Source: Paragorgia papillata
Taxonomy: Eukaryota > Cnidaria > Anthozoa > Scleralcyonacea > Coralliidae
DNA: 64,000 nucleotides
Direction of reading: 5' to 3'
Assembly (NCBI GenBank): GCA_035771165.1
Contig: JAWNZC010000469.1
Coordinates: forward strand, 1,977,001-2,041,000
In this document: in pieces, positions 11,483-20,485 of the stretch
Position numbering within the stretch: position 1 is the first letter of the stretch
How the letters are laid out: each line of letters begins with the position of its first letter
Notes under the pieces: model-generated
Seen by the model: only the letters and a program-made list of their open reading frames with translations
Told to the model about the DNA's origin: nothing
Database searches by the model: none
Program-made: the position numbers and the translations under genes

Positions 11483-11709
11483 AGCGAGGTTCAGATTACA
11501 CTTCCACTACCTCTACCGCTACCGTAAATGTGGTTAAGCTGGTGTAATGTTCGTTTTTTCGTCCTGTAGTCGTAGTTGGTTTTAATCCTAGTGCAAAAAG
11601 AAAGCGTTTTACGCTACTAAGTGTGAGACCTGCGAGCATTACTGAACGTAAAAACAATATTTAACATGCTTAATGGTAGTGGTAGTGGAAGTGTGATCTG
11701 AACCTCGCT
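11483..11709. mobile_element. 227-bp MITE with ATT target duplication, unit B only
   Basis: The ends AGCGAGGTTCAGATTACACT and its inverted copy (AGTGTGATCTGAACCTCGCT) are flanked by ATT on both sides (11480-11482 and 11710-11712). Units A, D and E have the uninterrupted sequence CAGTCATTGACAGTC, so this is a clean insertion after duplication. A 3-bp target duplication would fit a PIF/Harbinger-type element. Confidence 0.8.
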
Positions 11710-11974
11710 ATTGACAGTCGTGCTACTATTTAGTTTGACGTCATTTGACGTCATTGTTCAAGATGGCGCCACTCGTGGTGAAATTAGCTTATACTCGCAC
11801 ATAATCTTTTTGAAAAGTAAATTATTTTTAAATTTCTTACAAGGCATTTTCAAAATAGACGAAGACGTTGACAACGTTTTGATGTCAACTTGTTCAAATA
11901 GTCGGAGATGCCTTTTTGACATTTTCGATTGGATTTTGATATGAGCGTGCGTAATGTGTTATCAGCGGTATTAC

Positions 11975-12300
11975 TCAGTAAAATACTTCTATTTCAGTTG
12001 GAGTAAAGTTGTAACTTCCAGCCAGAAGAGATTTGGTTTGTGCAGAGCCAGGTTGGTATCCTGGGGGTAATTGATATGAGGAGCCAAGGAAGGAGTATGA
12101 TTCTTCATTGTGATTGGAGTTATCACTGATGAAGAAATCATGACCTAGACCAATGAAACCTCCTCCAAAGCGTGGTCCGTAGTTAGGATGGCTGAAGATT
12201 GCATGTTGCTTGTCGTGAACGTCGCATTTGAATGCAGGTATGTCGTCTTTATTTTTTATCGAAAACAAAAACGAGGAGTTGGACTGTTTATAACCTTGAC
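11975..12300 (-). pseudogene. Orphan last exon of TRIM-TLDc (copy B)
   Basis: This is the C-terminal half of the TLDc domain: SNSSFLFSIKNKDDIPAF, then an extended glycine loop (GPRFGGGFIGLGHDF) and FTPTEIEVFY at the stop. The acceptor AG at 12301-12302 and the reading phase are intact, and the frame is fully open. No RING, B-box or first TLDc exon follows within the next 8 kb on this strand, because unit B is cut at 14238. It cannot be a complete gene. It could still be spliced as a terminal exon if a transcript from elsewhere reached it. Confidence 0.75.
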
Positions 12301-14238
12301 CTGAAATAAAATGTAAAACATTTACTCCATGTGTTCATCATATTTTCCTTTACTTCATCATTGACTTTAAAAAACATTTTAAACCAAAACAAAGAAATTT
12401 TTTAAAACAGTTCTGTCATTGAATTCTCTTGAATGTAAAGTTTTAGCAGAACATTATAATTTTCTACGTGTTTGATATAAAATACAGAAATATAGAAAAA
12501 AAATTCAACTTCTAAAAACTAAAGTAAGGTTTCATTTGTTTAAAGTGTATATTTACTACTAAATATACTAATATGCTGTAATCACAATTAAATATACTAT
12601 TATAATTATTTCTTTCACTACTCTAAATTATTTTATTGTTATAGTCAAAATGGAAATACCTTCCCACTCCTTCTTCTGTAGTTTGTTGTGTATTACTGTA
12701 TTTCTGTAGCCGGTACCAAAGCATGAGAAATATTTTTGTTGAAAACTGTACATATAAATAGTATAATTTAGCTTTAAATGGTATTTATTCATAATACAAT
12801 GGATGTTTATCCCAAATTGATACCAACAGATGAATATACATCAAGAGTTGGTGACTTTTATCGCTAGACTTTCCTCATGCTTCAGTAGCGGCTACAGAAA
12901 TACAGTAATACACAACCAACTACAGAAGTGGAAAGGTATTTTCATATTGACTGTGCAAATTTAATATTTTTTCTAAATTATCATGTGTGGTCCTGATTCA
13001 AACTTGAATACTAAACTATCAGGAAGTCGCTGCATTTTCATTTTTACAAAAATATCAATATTTTGGCCTATAATAGAAAATACTTTTTATGACTTTTTGA
13101 ATCTTGTGCTGCAACCTATGCTGTTAACCCATTGCTGCCTAGGATGTCTGAGGGTTCTTCTTTTGATGAGTAAAATCATCTGGTATTAGCCAGAGTGAAA
13201 TAATAAAGGTGTCAGTTTGGCTGCCTCAGTATCCATTAGGTTTGATGTAAAAAGGAAATTGGATGTATTTTTATCTGCCAACAGACTATAAACATATTTC
13301 ATTTTTGAAAATGTAGAATACTTCACATCAGACACCTCCACAGAGATAAAATCTTAATCCAGGATAGCCTGGGTAGCTTGTGTATTAAGGCTTGGGTGCT
13401 TGGCATGCTTTTACCCATGCAGGAGTCCTACAGATGGACACTTTTAAAAATGTTTGGACAGTGAGTTTTAGCATGAACAACCTCAGCAAAATATCATCTT
13501 CAAACAACAACAACAAAGGTTTTTCCCTTTGTGATGTTTCTTGATTTCTGTCAGCTGTTGTTTTTTACTCGGGCTACCTGTGGTAGAACGAGTCTAGGTT
13601 TCGGCTCCGATTGTTTTTATTTTTTTTCGCCACACAAAATTGCAAAATTGTGCAATACCTCCCATATATGGAGCCTAGACTTTGAGTGTTAGATCGCTTT
13701 GAAAATTCATCGACAGTCATGTTCCTATTCTGTGGAACTTTGTATCAAGCACATCACTGATCAACCATATAGGCAACTTACTTGGAAAACCTTCCAACAA
13801 TTTCGTCAAAGGTAAAGCTGGCTGAAGCTGTTGCATCCAAGTGGCAACTGAACAACCGACAACGATATACAGTATATTTTTCTCATGGCTAACAATCTGG
13901 ATCTTTATATTGGCACTGCGATGTTCATAGGTTTTCCACTTGGCTTACAAAATCCAAGATATGAGAACACAAGGAACATTCATGAAGAAGACAGACTTTG
14001 AGGAAACAGTTTGTTGACATAATTACTAAACAAGTTTTATATTTGTTATGCTGAGTAGGAAGCTTGTATACACAATTACACATGTATGTAATAGATAAAG
14101 CATGAGCAGCTGATCTGTATCTGATTTACAAGGTGAGCTGCAAGTGAGCCGTAGTAAATCACATATAGATTGGCTGCGAATGCTTTATCGTACTTATCAA
14201 ATGGATGCATCTAAATAGCCATGTTTTCAAACTATTTT

Positions 14239-14580
14239 TGTGTCTACTGCGCATGCGCAGTAGCACACTATGCTATGAGCTGTTGAGTTTGCTTGTATTA
14301 CTACGTCACAAACGAACGGAACGTGACGAAAGTTAGCCGAAACTGGCCCGAAATGTCACCATTTTGTTTTGCTCACGAGGTGTCGAGGTCGTCAAACGTA
14401 TTTTGTTCGTTTGCTCAAAACCGTGCACGATAAAGTATTAATTCTTTTTGTTTATTGGAGCCGTTGTGTTCGCACTAACCAAGAGTTCGGTCAGGCGACT
14501 CAGGCGCTATTTACGTGGAGATATATAGAAACGGAATCAAGCTTTTCCAAGATGGCGGCACGAACGAGGAGAAGCTGAGT
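14239..14580 (+). promoter_or_regulatory. Promoter-like block with NRF1 palindrome and YY1 site
   Basis: TACTGCGCATGCGCAGTA (about 14253-14270) is a perfect palindrome around the NRF1 consensus GCGCATGCGC. TACGTCAC (about 14302) is CRE-like. CCAAGATGGCGGC (about 14549-14560) matches the YY1 element that often overlaps start codons of housekeeping genes. The ATG within it opens a frame of only eight codons (ending RTRRS). The block starts exactly where unit B breaks off. No downstream gene is recognised, so it may be a stranded promoter. Confidence 0.35.
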
Positions 14581-14744
14581 CTGTTTATTCGCTTTCAGAG
14601 TTTAATAATAAAAGTATTTCACAACATTCATATAAAAAATATCAGCATGTAACAAAGTTATAAACATGCTATAGAAAATATACAAGCCAAAAACTTAAAG
14701 TAACGCAGATAGATATAAAAGAATAAAAGAATTTGTTGACAGGA

Positions 14745-15215
14745 AAACACTTTAATCAGTATATAATGCTATAATACAACCATACTTTAATTACTGTTGT
14801 GAAGTTTGGAATGTGTTTGGTGAAACCCAGTCTACACGTTTACAAAAACTTCACAACAGGGCTGCTCGTATTATAGCAGATTTACCCAATGAAGTAAGCC
14901 AAGAAACTGCTTTAAATGCATTAGGATGGGAACCACTAAAACAACAGAGGGAAAAGGCAAAAGCTAAAATCATTAAGATATTAAACAATATGGGGCCAGA
15001 ATGTCTGAACAAACTATTTACTTTCAGGCAAAATCTTCGTGACACTTCTTCTAAAGTGAGTGTGTTTGCCACAACCATGAACAAACAATATGAAAAAAAG
15101 TCATATGTTTGATGGCGCCTCAATATGGAATTCCCTACCAATCAAACATAAGAGATAGTAAATCCTTTTCAAGCTTTAAACGAAAAATTGCTACTTATGT
15201 TGATACAAACTAAGA
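14745..15215 (+). pseudogene. Non-LTR retrotransposon reverse transcriptase, C-terminal remnant
   Basis: The frame reads AIIQPYFNYCCEVWNVFG, then LQKLHNRAARIIADL and ALGWEPLKQQREKAK, the typical end of a LINE reverse transcriptase (CR1, L2 or RTE-like). After 15112 a frameshift is needed to continue with DGASIWNSLPIKHK and a second to reach FKRKIATYVDTN before a stop (about 15211). The catalytic domain upstream is absent. AT-rich 3' sequence follows to about 15550. It is a 5'-truncated, dead copy. Confidence 0.75.
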
Positions 15216-15219
15216 TTTT

Positions 15220-17265
15220 CTCTATATCTATGTAAATACCAAAACTACCAATGTAATATAGCTAAGTACTGTTCTGTTATTTTCGTTCTGTTTGTAAATA
15301 ATGTAATTTTGCTTTTAACTTTGTTATTTTTGCCTCAAATTTGTAATTCCTTACCATTACATATTACTGCTATAAACACTATCTCTTCTTTTGAGAAACA
15401 ATTATGTGATTACCTATTTAATTATTATATTTGAATATAGTTGAACATGGTCATAACATCAGAGCTAGCTGTTTAACAATGTTAATTGTTATGGTAAACT
15501 GTACTCTGTTGTAAATGAGGAGGTCACTTAGCACAAACCTGGTTTTCGAGGTCTCCTCAAAAATTCCTTCCTTCGAACATGTCCACAAACAATTTTTTAA
15601 ACAATTCTTTTCAATTTACTTTAGATATCTAATTATTTGAACTTTAATTCTGTGAACGAGGTGACCTTTACACAAGCTTTAGCCTCTTGAGGTCTCCTCA
15701 CCAACTTGTATTTTTCTTTATTTTGTAAATAGTTTGGTTTTGGCAAATAAACCATTATTCCATTCGCCTCTATTTTTGGCCACTGGTGTTCTGGGCATGC
15801 ATGGGGGTTACAATTGTAACCAGGCCCCACCCTAGTTAGTAGAAGTTGGCAAAATTTGACTGTTTTTCCTCCTTTGGACCCCAAACAAATACCAAATGGC
15901 ATCAAAATCCATCGAGGATAAAGGGGTCATGCAACAAAGGGTTAACTTAGAAAAACTAAACCTAAAAATCCTAAAAATACTCACCGGTAAAAAGAATTTT
16001 TGTGAAAAACATTTATATCACGAATACAGTAAAAGACAGCAAACGGCCATTACCGAAGTATTTGGAAGTGTTCTCGAATCAGGAATTTTCAGGGCATTGG
16101 TTCCGAAGATGTGACCCAAAGATTCTAGCTACGATGACTATGTTCCACTATGGTAAATACTAGTTTCCATCTGTCAAACTGACATGGCACCATTTTGTCA
16201 TTTATTTTTTCTGCTTTTCGGGTTAAGGTTCGGATTAGGGTTACTTTTATTGTTCATTAATTTCTTTGGTTGGGAAAGGATTAGTATAATCGTCATTTCA
16301 TGAAAAGATTTGTTGATATAATGATGTCATGATGATATATGCAGTAGACACATGCACGCTAGCGCGTGCCTATTTTTTGCCATGTAGCGGTAAAAAGGTA
16401 AACCGACGAGAACACTCAGCGGTATTGCAACATTTTGATATGAGAATTGGTGTAATCAGTAGTAAAATGGAATGTGCGATTTGGGGCAGAAGACGCCATG
16501 TTGGATTTTTGTTCTTCTCAAGTTCAAGACAAGATTTTGAAAAAAACAAGCGTTTATTTGGGTTCCTTGAAGCTAAACTACTCGTCTCACTACCAAAATA
16601 TCGATACCTGTTCAAAGCGAGAAGAAAAGCCAACAAAAGTTCCCTGAAAATTCGGGTAAGAAGGTAAAATTTTTGTTAAATTAATACTGCAGATTTTAGC
16701 GAAGGATTTGAAATGAAAGACTGATAAGTGGAAATGTTTTGAAAGATAAACGGACTGTGGGGAGGGTTAGTAGTTAATTTTAAAGTAATTAAAGATAGTA
16801 ATAACTTAGTTATGTTGTTTAATTAACTAAAAACAACGAAACATTTTTGTTTCCGGGTCCCGAACTAAGATAAAATTGAGCGCGAAATTTGAATATCGCC
16901 AATACGAGCGAGTTCTTGTCAAGGTCTTCTTCGACTTCGCTTGCCTTTTGCTGCTTGTCGATACCATAAATAAGGTTTTTTGGCAAAAAAATCCTTGCCA
17001 AGGATATTTTTCTCGTCGGTATGGCTAGAAAAGTTTCCCTATTTGCCAACAGCAGTATCCTCGGATTCGCAAAGCAAATATTTCACCTTAAATAATTCCC
17101 TCAATAATCAACCGATCGGCACACACGATGCACCAAATTAAAGCTTATTATTCTATCTTTCTGGCCCAAGATTAATGGCGTTCGTTTGAACAATTTGTTG
17201 AGGAAAAAAATAACGATTTAATATAAAGTATCCACTTTTTAGGTAAACAAATAGATCAAATTCGC
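15220..17265. other. AT-rich stretch with no recognised gene
   Basis: After the LINE tail there are two related CT-rich pieces (GAGGTCTCCTCA at about 15548 and 15689). Open frames at 15633-15905, 16329-16667 and 16819-17049 give no recognisable domain and have no matching splice structure. A small palindrome ACGCTAGCGCGT (about 16357) is the only other landmark. Confidence 0.4.
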
Positions 17266-17269
17266 TGGG

Positions 17270-17840
17270 ACCGGCTTTGGGGGAAAAAATTCGATGGCTT
17301 CCCTTACTTTTTAATGCCCTTGCTATACATCAAAATGAAGCTCATTCTATCCTCTTGCTGGCCCGAGAAAAACTAGAAGTGGCCCAGATCTGATTCAAAA
17401 TATATTAGCTTTTAAAGAACAACGCCAAAACTGTCAATTGCACAGCGAGCCAAATTCACTTGTAGCCGACATGACTCTTTGGGGGGAAAATTTCGATAGC
17501 TTCTTTTAATTTTAACCGGCTTTCATATATATCAAATTGAAGCTCATTCTATCTTCTTGCTGGCCCAAGAAAAATTAGAAGTGGCCCAGATCTGGTTCAA
17601 GAGTTATTCGCTTTTAAAGCGAGACGCCCAAACTGTCAATTACACAGCGCGCTAAAAATAGAACACTTTATTAACTATATTTCACGACATAGCCTTTGGG
17701 GGAAAGATTTCGATGGCTTCGGTTATTTTTAACCGGCTTTCCTATATATGAAATTGAAGCTAAATTTATCTTCTTGCTGGCCCAAAAAAAATTAGAAATT
17801 GCTCAGATCTGGTTCAAGAGTTGTTCGTTATTAATAACAG
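17270..17840. repeat. Three-copy tandem repeat, about 200-217 bp per copy
   Basis: Copies start at about 17277, 17477 and 17694, each with CTTTGGGGG, TTCGATGGCTTC, TGAAGCTCATTCTATCTTCT, TGCTGGCCCAAGAAAAA and CAGATCTGGTTCAAGAG. They differ from each other by about 10-20 percent by eye. The third copy is cut at about 17840. The open frame at 17696-18124 runs through it by chance. Confidence 0.8.
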
Positions 17841-17909
17841 TGCTGTGTAGTAACGAGATAAAAGGATGCACATGGATAAAGTCAGTAATAGACATACACA
17901 GTACTAAGT

Positions 17910-18125
17910 TTGGAGGGTCGCAATCCCCGGTGGGCATCTCGGGCCGGCAATCATTACACCACCAAGCTAGGGAGTCGCCAAGGCCTGGCAGACCAGTCTG
18001 GTGCTGGCACACGAAGCGCGATCCTACTCATTTAGGTAATAGTGGTGTTCCTGCGCGACCGAGAAACTCCTCTCAACCAGGGGATTACGGTTCACACTAC
18101 CAGCCTAGTGGAGAAAGAAAGTAAA
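17910..18125. other. GC-richer block, probably a transposon remnant
   Basis: The block GCAATCCCCGGTGGGCATCT to about 18125 is more GC-rich than its surroundings and carries an inverted pair around CAGACCAGTCTGGTGCTGG. It has no clear open frame of known type. The composition suggests an inserted element, but the ends cannot be placed. Confidence 0.3.
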
Positions 18126-18141
18126 TAATACAAGTACTCAC

Positions 18142-18301
18142 CCATGATGTGGCTGCACAAACCTGAACCTATAGAAAAGGCGTAGGAAACAGCTGCAGCA
18201 GACACTGCAACATACTGCAAAGTTAAAGCATAACACTTGACGCCAAATGCAATGCAGATCACCCGGCCAGCAAGGCCGAGAGAGTTCAAGTAATATCCTG
18301 T
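18142..18301 (-). CDS. Candidate internal exon of an unidentified membrane protein
   Basis: On the minus strand, a 160-nt open stretch is bordered by a good acceptor (TATCTTAG, 18302-18308) and an excellent donor (G then GTGAGTAC, 18141-18134). It encodes about 53 residues beginning TGYYLNSLGLAGRVICIAFG, with a hydrophobic run ALTLQYVAVSAAAVSYAFSI that could be one membrane segment. I do not recognise the family, and no partner exon is seen nearby. The hairpin array at 18405-19050 would be its upstream intron. It may be a real exon of a gene outside the window, a stranded fragment, or chance. Confidence 0.3.
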
Positions 18302-18404
18302 CTAAGATAGAACAGTTAGGTTATGAAAGCAACATAAATTGACACAGGAAGACAACGTACAATACAAATTAGCTAACAAATTAATGTATCACCTGGCATG
18401 CCAG

Positions 18405-19050
18405 GGAGAGCAAGACTCACGGCGTCTGTGCTCACAGCTTACTCCTTTTACAAAGTAGACGGAGCAACAACGGTGGAGCAACCGTTGGCATGCCGGGAGA
18501 GCCCTCTCCCGGCGCTAGCAACAAAAGGTTCTGCAAACGAACCTTGCTGAACACCAGAGGCGCATCTGGTGAAGGAATAGAGAGGCTCCAAGATTACAGT
18601 GGGAAGTGGGAGAGGTGTAGAGGACGCACAGACGTGATAAACATTAGCTAACTGAGGCGCAACCGTTAGCAGTTGCGGAGGCTTCAAACTCCAGGGCAGG
18701 AGGCATGTGGATTGGCGCTTCCACCACCACGCGAATAACAGAGGTGAGTCTGTTAGCTAATGACCAAGTAACAACGGAGGCGCATCCGTTGGCCGTTGCA
18801 GAGGCTACAAAACTCCCGTGTAAAGGGAGTGGGGTGTGGATTGGCGCTGTTCGAGCAGTAAGAAGACTGAAGTCTAAGCAAGACTCACGGCGTCTGTGCT
18901 CACAGCGTACTCCTTCTACAGAGTAGACGGAGCAACAACGGTGGAACAACCGTTGGCAAGCCAGGAGAGCCCTCTCCCGGCACTAGCAACAAAAGGTTCT
19001 GCGAACGAACCTTGCTGAACACCAGAGGCGCATCTGGTGAAGGAATAGAT
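18405..19050. repeat. Dense array of short hairpins within a 165-bp direct repeat
   Basis: A block of about 165 bp (18416-18580) is repeated at about 18886-19048, with related half units between. Each contains consecutive near-perfect stems: CTGTG-CT-CACAG, CAACGGT-GGAGCA-ACCGTTG, GCCGGGAGAG-CC-CTCTCCCGGC, AAGGTTC-TGCAAAC-GAACCTT and ACCAGA-GGCGCA-TCTGGT. Between the blocks lie AACGGA-GGCGCA-TCCGTT (about 18774) and ACTCCC-GTGTAAA-GGGAGT (about 18812). Loops are 2-7 nt, and GGCGCA occurs in different stems. The arrangement resembles subterminal repeats of a DNA transposon or a mobile hairpin element. Confidence 0.7.
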
Positions 19051-19079
19051 TTCTAATAATTGTGTTTTTCTTGACGTAG

Positions 19080-19264
19080 CTGCGGCTGGTGATATTACAG
19101 CTGTCTTACTTGGGGTAAGCCAATCATTCCCAGGAGATGTCGAAGCTGAAGCTAACTCATATTTCCAAAAGATCTACAATCAACCTCCTAAGCCAACAAT
19201 GACTATCGATGAAGTGCTGGAAATGCTAAAGACATTTAAAGATTCCCCATCCAAGAAAGAAAAG
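19080..19264 (+). pseudogene. Isolated exon of CCR4-NOT scaffold subunit CNOT1
   Basis: The exon reads GDVEAEANSYFQKIYNQPP, KPTMTIDEVLEMLKTFKDSP and SKKEK, which closely matches the CNOT1 region before the LRNLFEEYRFF segment. It is bordered by an acceptor (GACGTAG, 19078-19079) and a donor (G then GTAATG, 19265). CNOT1 is the scaffold of the deadenylase complex that shortens mRNA poly(A) tails. The frame is intact, but the neighbouring CNOT1 exons, which should carry the next highly conserved residues, are not found upstream or downstream. This is probably a duplicated gene fragment dropped into the repeat-rich spacer, with the (GTTC)n array in what was its intron. A large intron leading to an exon outside the window is less likely. 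Confidence 0.75.
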
Positions 19265-19421
19265 GTAATGAAACCTATCATTGTTTATTTGCACGAGTAT
19301 CGTTTTCTAAGTTTTCAAAAAGTTTCACTTCGAATTGATACACGAAAAAAAATTTCCCAAACTTTAGGAAAAGATCTAACCACTGACCAAAGCTCAAGGC
19401 TGCTTTATATTGTACAGCCTG

Positions 19422-19546
19422 TTCGTTCGTTCGTTCGTTCGTTCGTTCGTTCGTTCGTTCGTTCGTTCGTTCGTTCGTTCGTTCGTTCGTTCGTTCGTTC
19501 GTTCGTTCGTTCGTTCGTTCGTTCGTTCGTTCGTTCGTTCGTTTGT
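19422..19546. repeat. (GTTC)n microsatellite
   Basis: About 30 almost perfect copies of the tetranucleotide GTTC, with one T substitution near the right end. The open frames here (VRSF or NERT repeats) are artefacts. Confidence 0.98.
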
Positions 19547-19604
19547 TCGTGCGGCATCAATAGACACGGCAATTTCAAGTTTCCCAAAAAATAGCGGTTT
19601 GCCC

Positions 19605-20001
19605 TAAGGTTGGGCGGTTTACTGGTTCTTTTCGGTTTTATTATTAAACCGGTTTTTTCGGTTTAGCTTTTAGAAAAACCGGAAAACCGTCTTCATTATT
19701 TATTACAATGTTACAATGTATAATTTGGTTTAGTTCTTAAAATTGTTACTATTAAAGATGAGAAAAGCAAAATAAAATTAACGTTAGCAAACGTTTTCGC
19801 TGAACGTTCGTTTTTTGTTCAATATTTTGCCGTGATTTATGCAGTCATTTATAATTATACAGCCAAATTATGACGTCCAGCGCTATTAAAAATTTGAAAT
19901 TGCGTTAGTTCTGAACTTTTGAAAAACCGGTTTTACGGTTTAACCGGTTTAAAGTCGGACGGTTTGGCGGTTTTTATTTTAATCAAAACCGCCCAAGCTT
20001 A
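19605..20001. mobile_element. 397-bp hAT-type MITE with 8-bp target duplication
   Basis: The terminal inverted repeats are TAAGGTTGGGCGGTTT and AAACCGCCCAAGCTTA (15 of 16 match). Both ends are flanked by GTTTGCCC (19597-19604 and 20002-20009), an 8-bp target duplication as made by hAT transposases. The interior is rich in AACCGG motifs and has no open frame. It lies between the CNOT1 exon and the upstream region of gene C. Confidence 0.9.
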
Positions 20002-20029
20002 GTTTGCCCCCTGGGTATTGCGGTGTTTA

Positions 20030-20485
20030 ACATAATGAAATGCAGGAATAAATCACATCGTTGAATGCGTCTTTAAGTGTAATCGCACATGTAAATAAAA
20101 CCTCTCGTGTTATATCGCCTTGCTTTGCACATTAGATTGGGGATAAAATCAAAGCTTTTGTACTTGATCGCGTTGCTAGGGCATATTGTTTAAACGCGTG
20201 TACTGGTGGTAAATGCCAGGGCGGACTCCTCCAATGAAATAATATATATCAGACTATAATATTTATAAGAATATGGAAATATAAACCGGAAATACCAATC
20301 GCAGCAGGATATTACATAGTTTACCATGAAATAAGGAATCATATTACCATTTACCGAGAATTGACTATTGTGAAACCCGAAAGAAATATTTCCAAGACCT
20401 GAACTGCGTCAAACGATTTCGAGTTTCTCTTGCTGATTAAGTTTACAAGAAACTACTACACTTTTTCAAGAAAACGTTGTCTACA
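20030..20485 (+). promoter_or_regulatory. Upstream region of gene C
   Basis: This is the inverted counterpart of 5774-6225. It keeps the RFX-like GTTGCTAGG at 20172-20180, the CCAAT-type stretch and the TATAAGAATATGGAAATATA block (about 20266). The homology begins right at the target duplication of the hAT MITE, so the MITE sits at the edge of the inverted copy. Confidence 0.5.

Larger units (their letters stand above)
9363..14238 (-). repeat. Duplicated unit B (truncated)
   Basis: The segment is collinear with units D, E and F from CATAAACGTGTTTAAAAATA through the 3' flank, last exon and intron 2. It stops at about 14238 in the middle of intron 2, at CAAACTATTTTT, where unit A continues at 2550. 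Exons 1 and 2 are therefore missing. From 14239 the sequence is unrelated. Confidence 0.85.

Noticed and set aside
14369..14578. A 69-codon frame in the NRF1/YY1 block as a protein
   Set aside because: No similarity. The more interesting ATG within the YY1 motif opens only eight codons.
16329..16667. A 112-codon frame as a possible gene
   Set aside because: It has no domain and runs across AT-rich non-coding sequence. A similar frame on the other strand overlaps it.
18448..18949. Minus-strand frames over the hairpin array (ANGCASV repeats) as a repeat protein
   Set aside because: The peptide repeats mirror the DNA hairpin repeat, and frames change between repeats, so coding is unlikely.
20477..20485. 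Earlier start (TTG) for gene C and equivalent TTG starts for A, D and F
   Set aside because: Eukaryotic start selection favours the conserved ATG nine or more bases downstream (20486, 5773, 36920, 60222).
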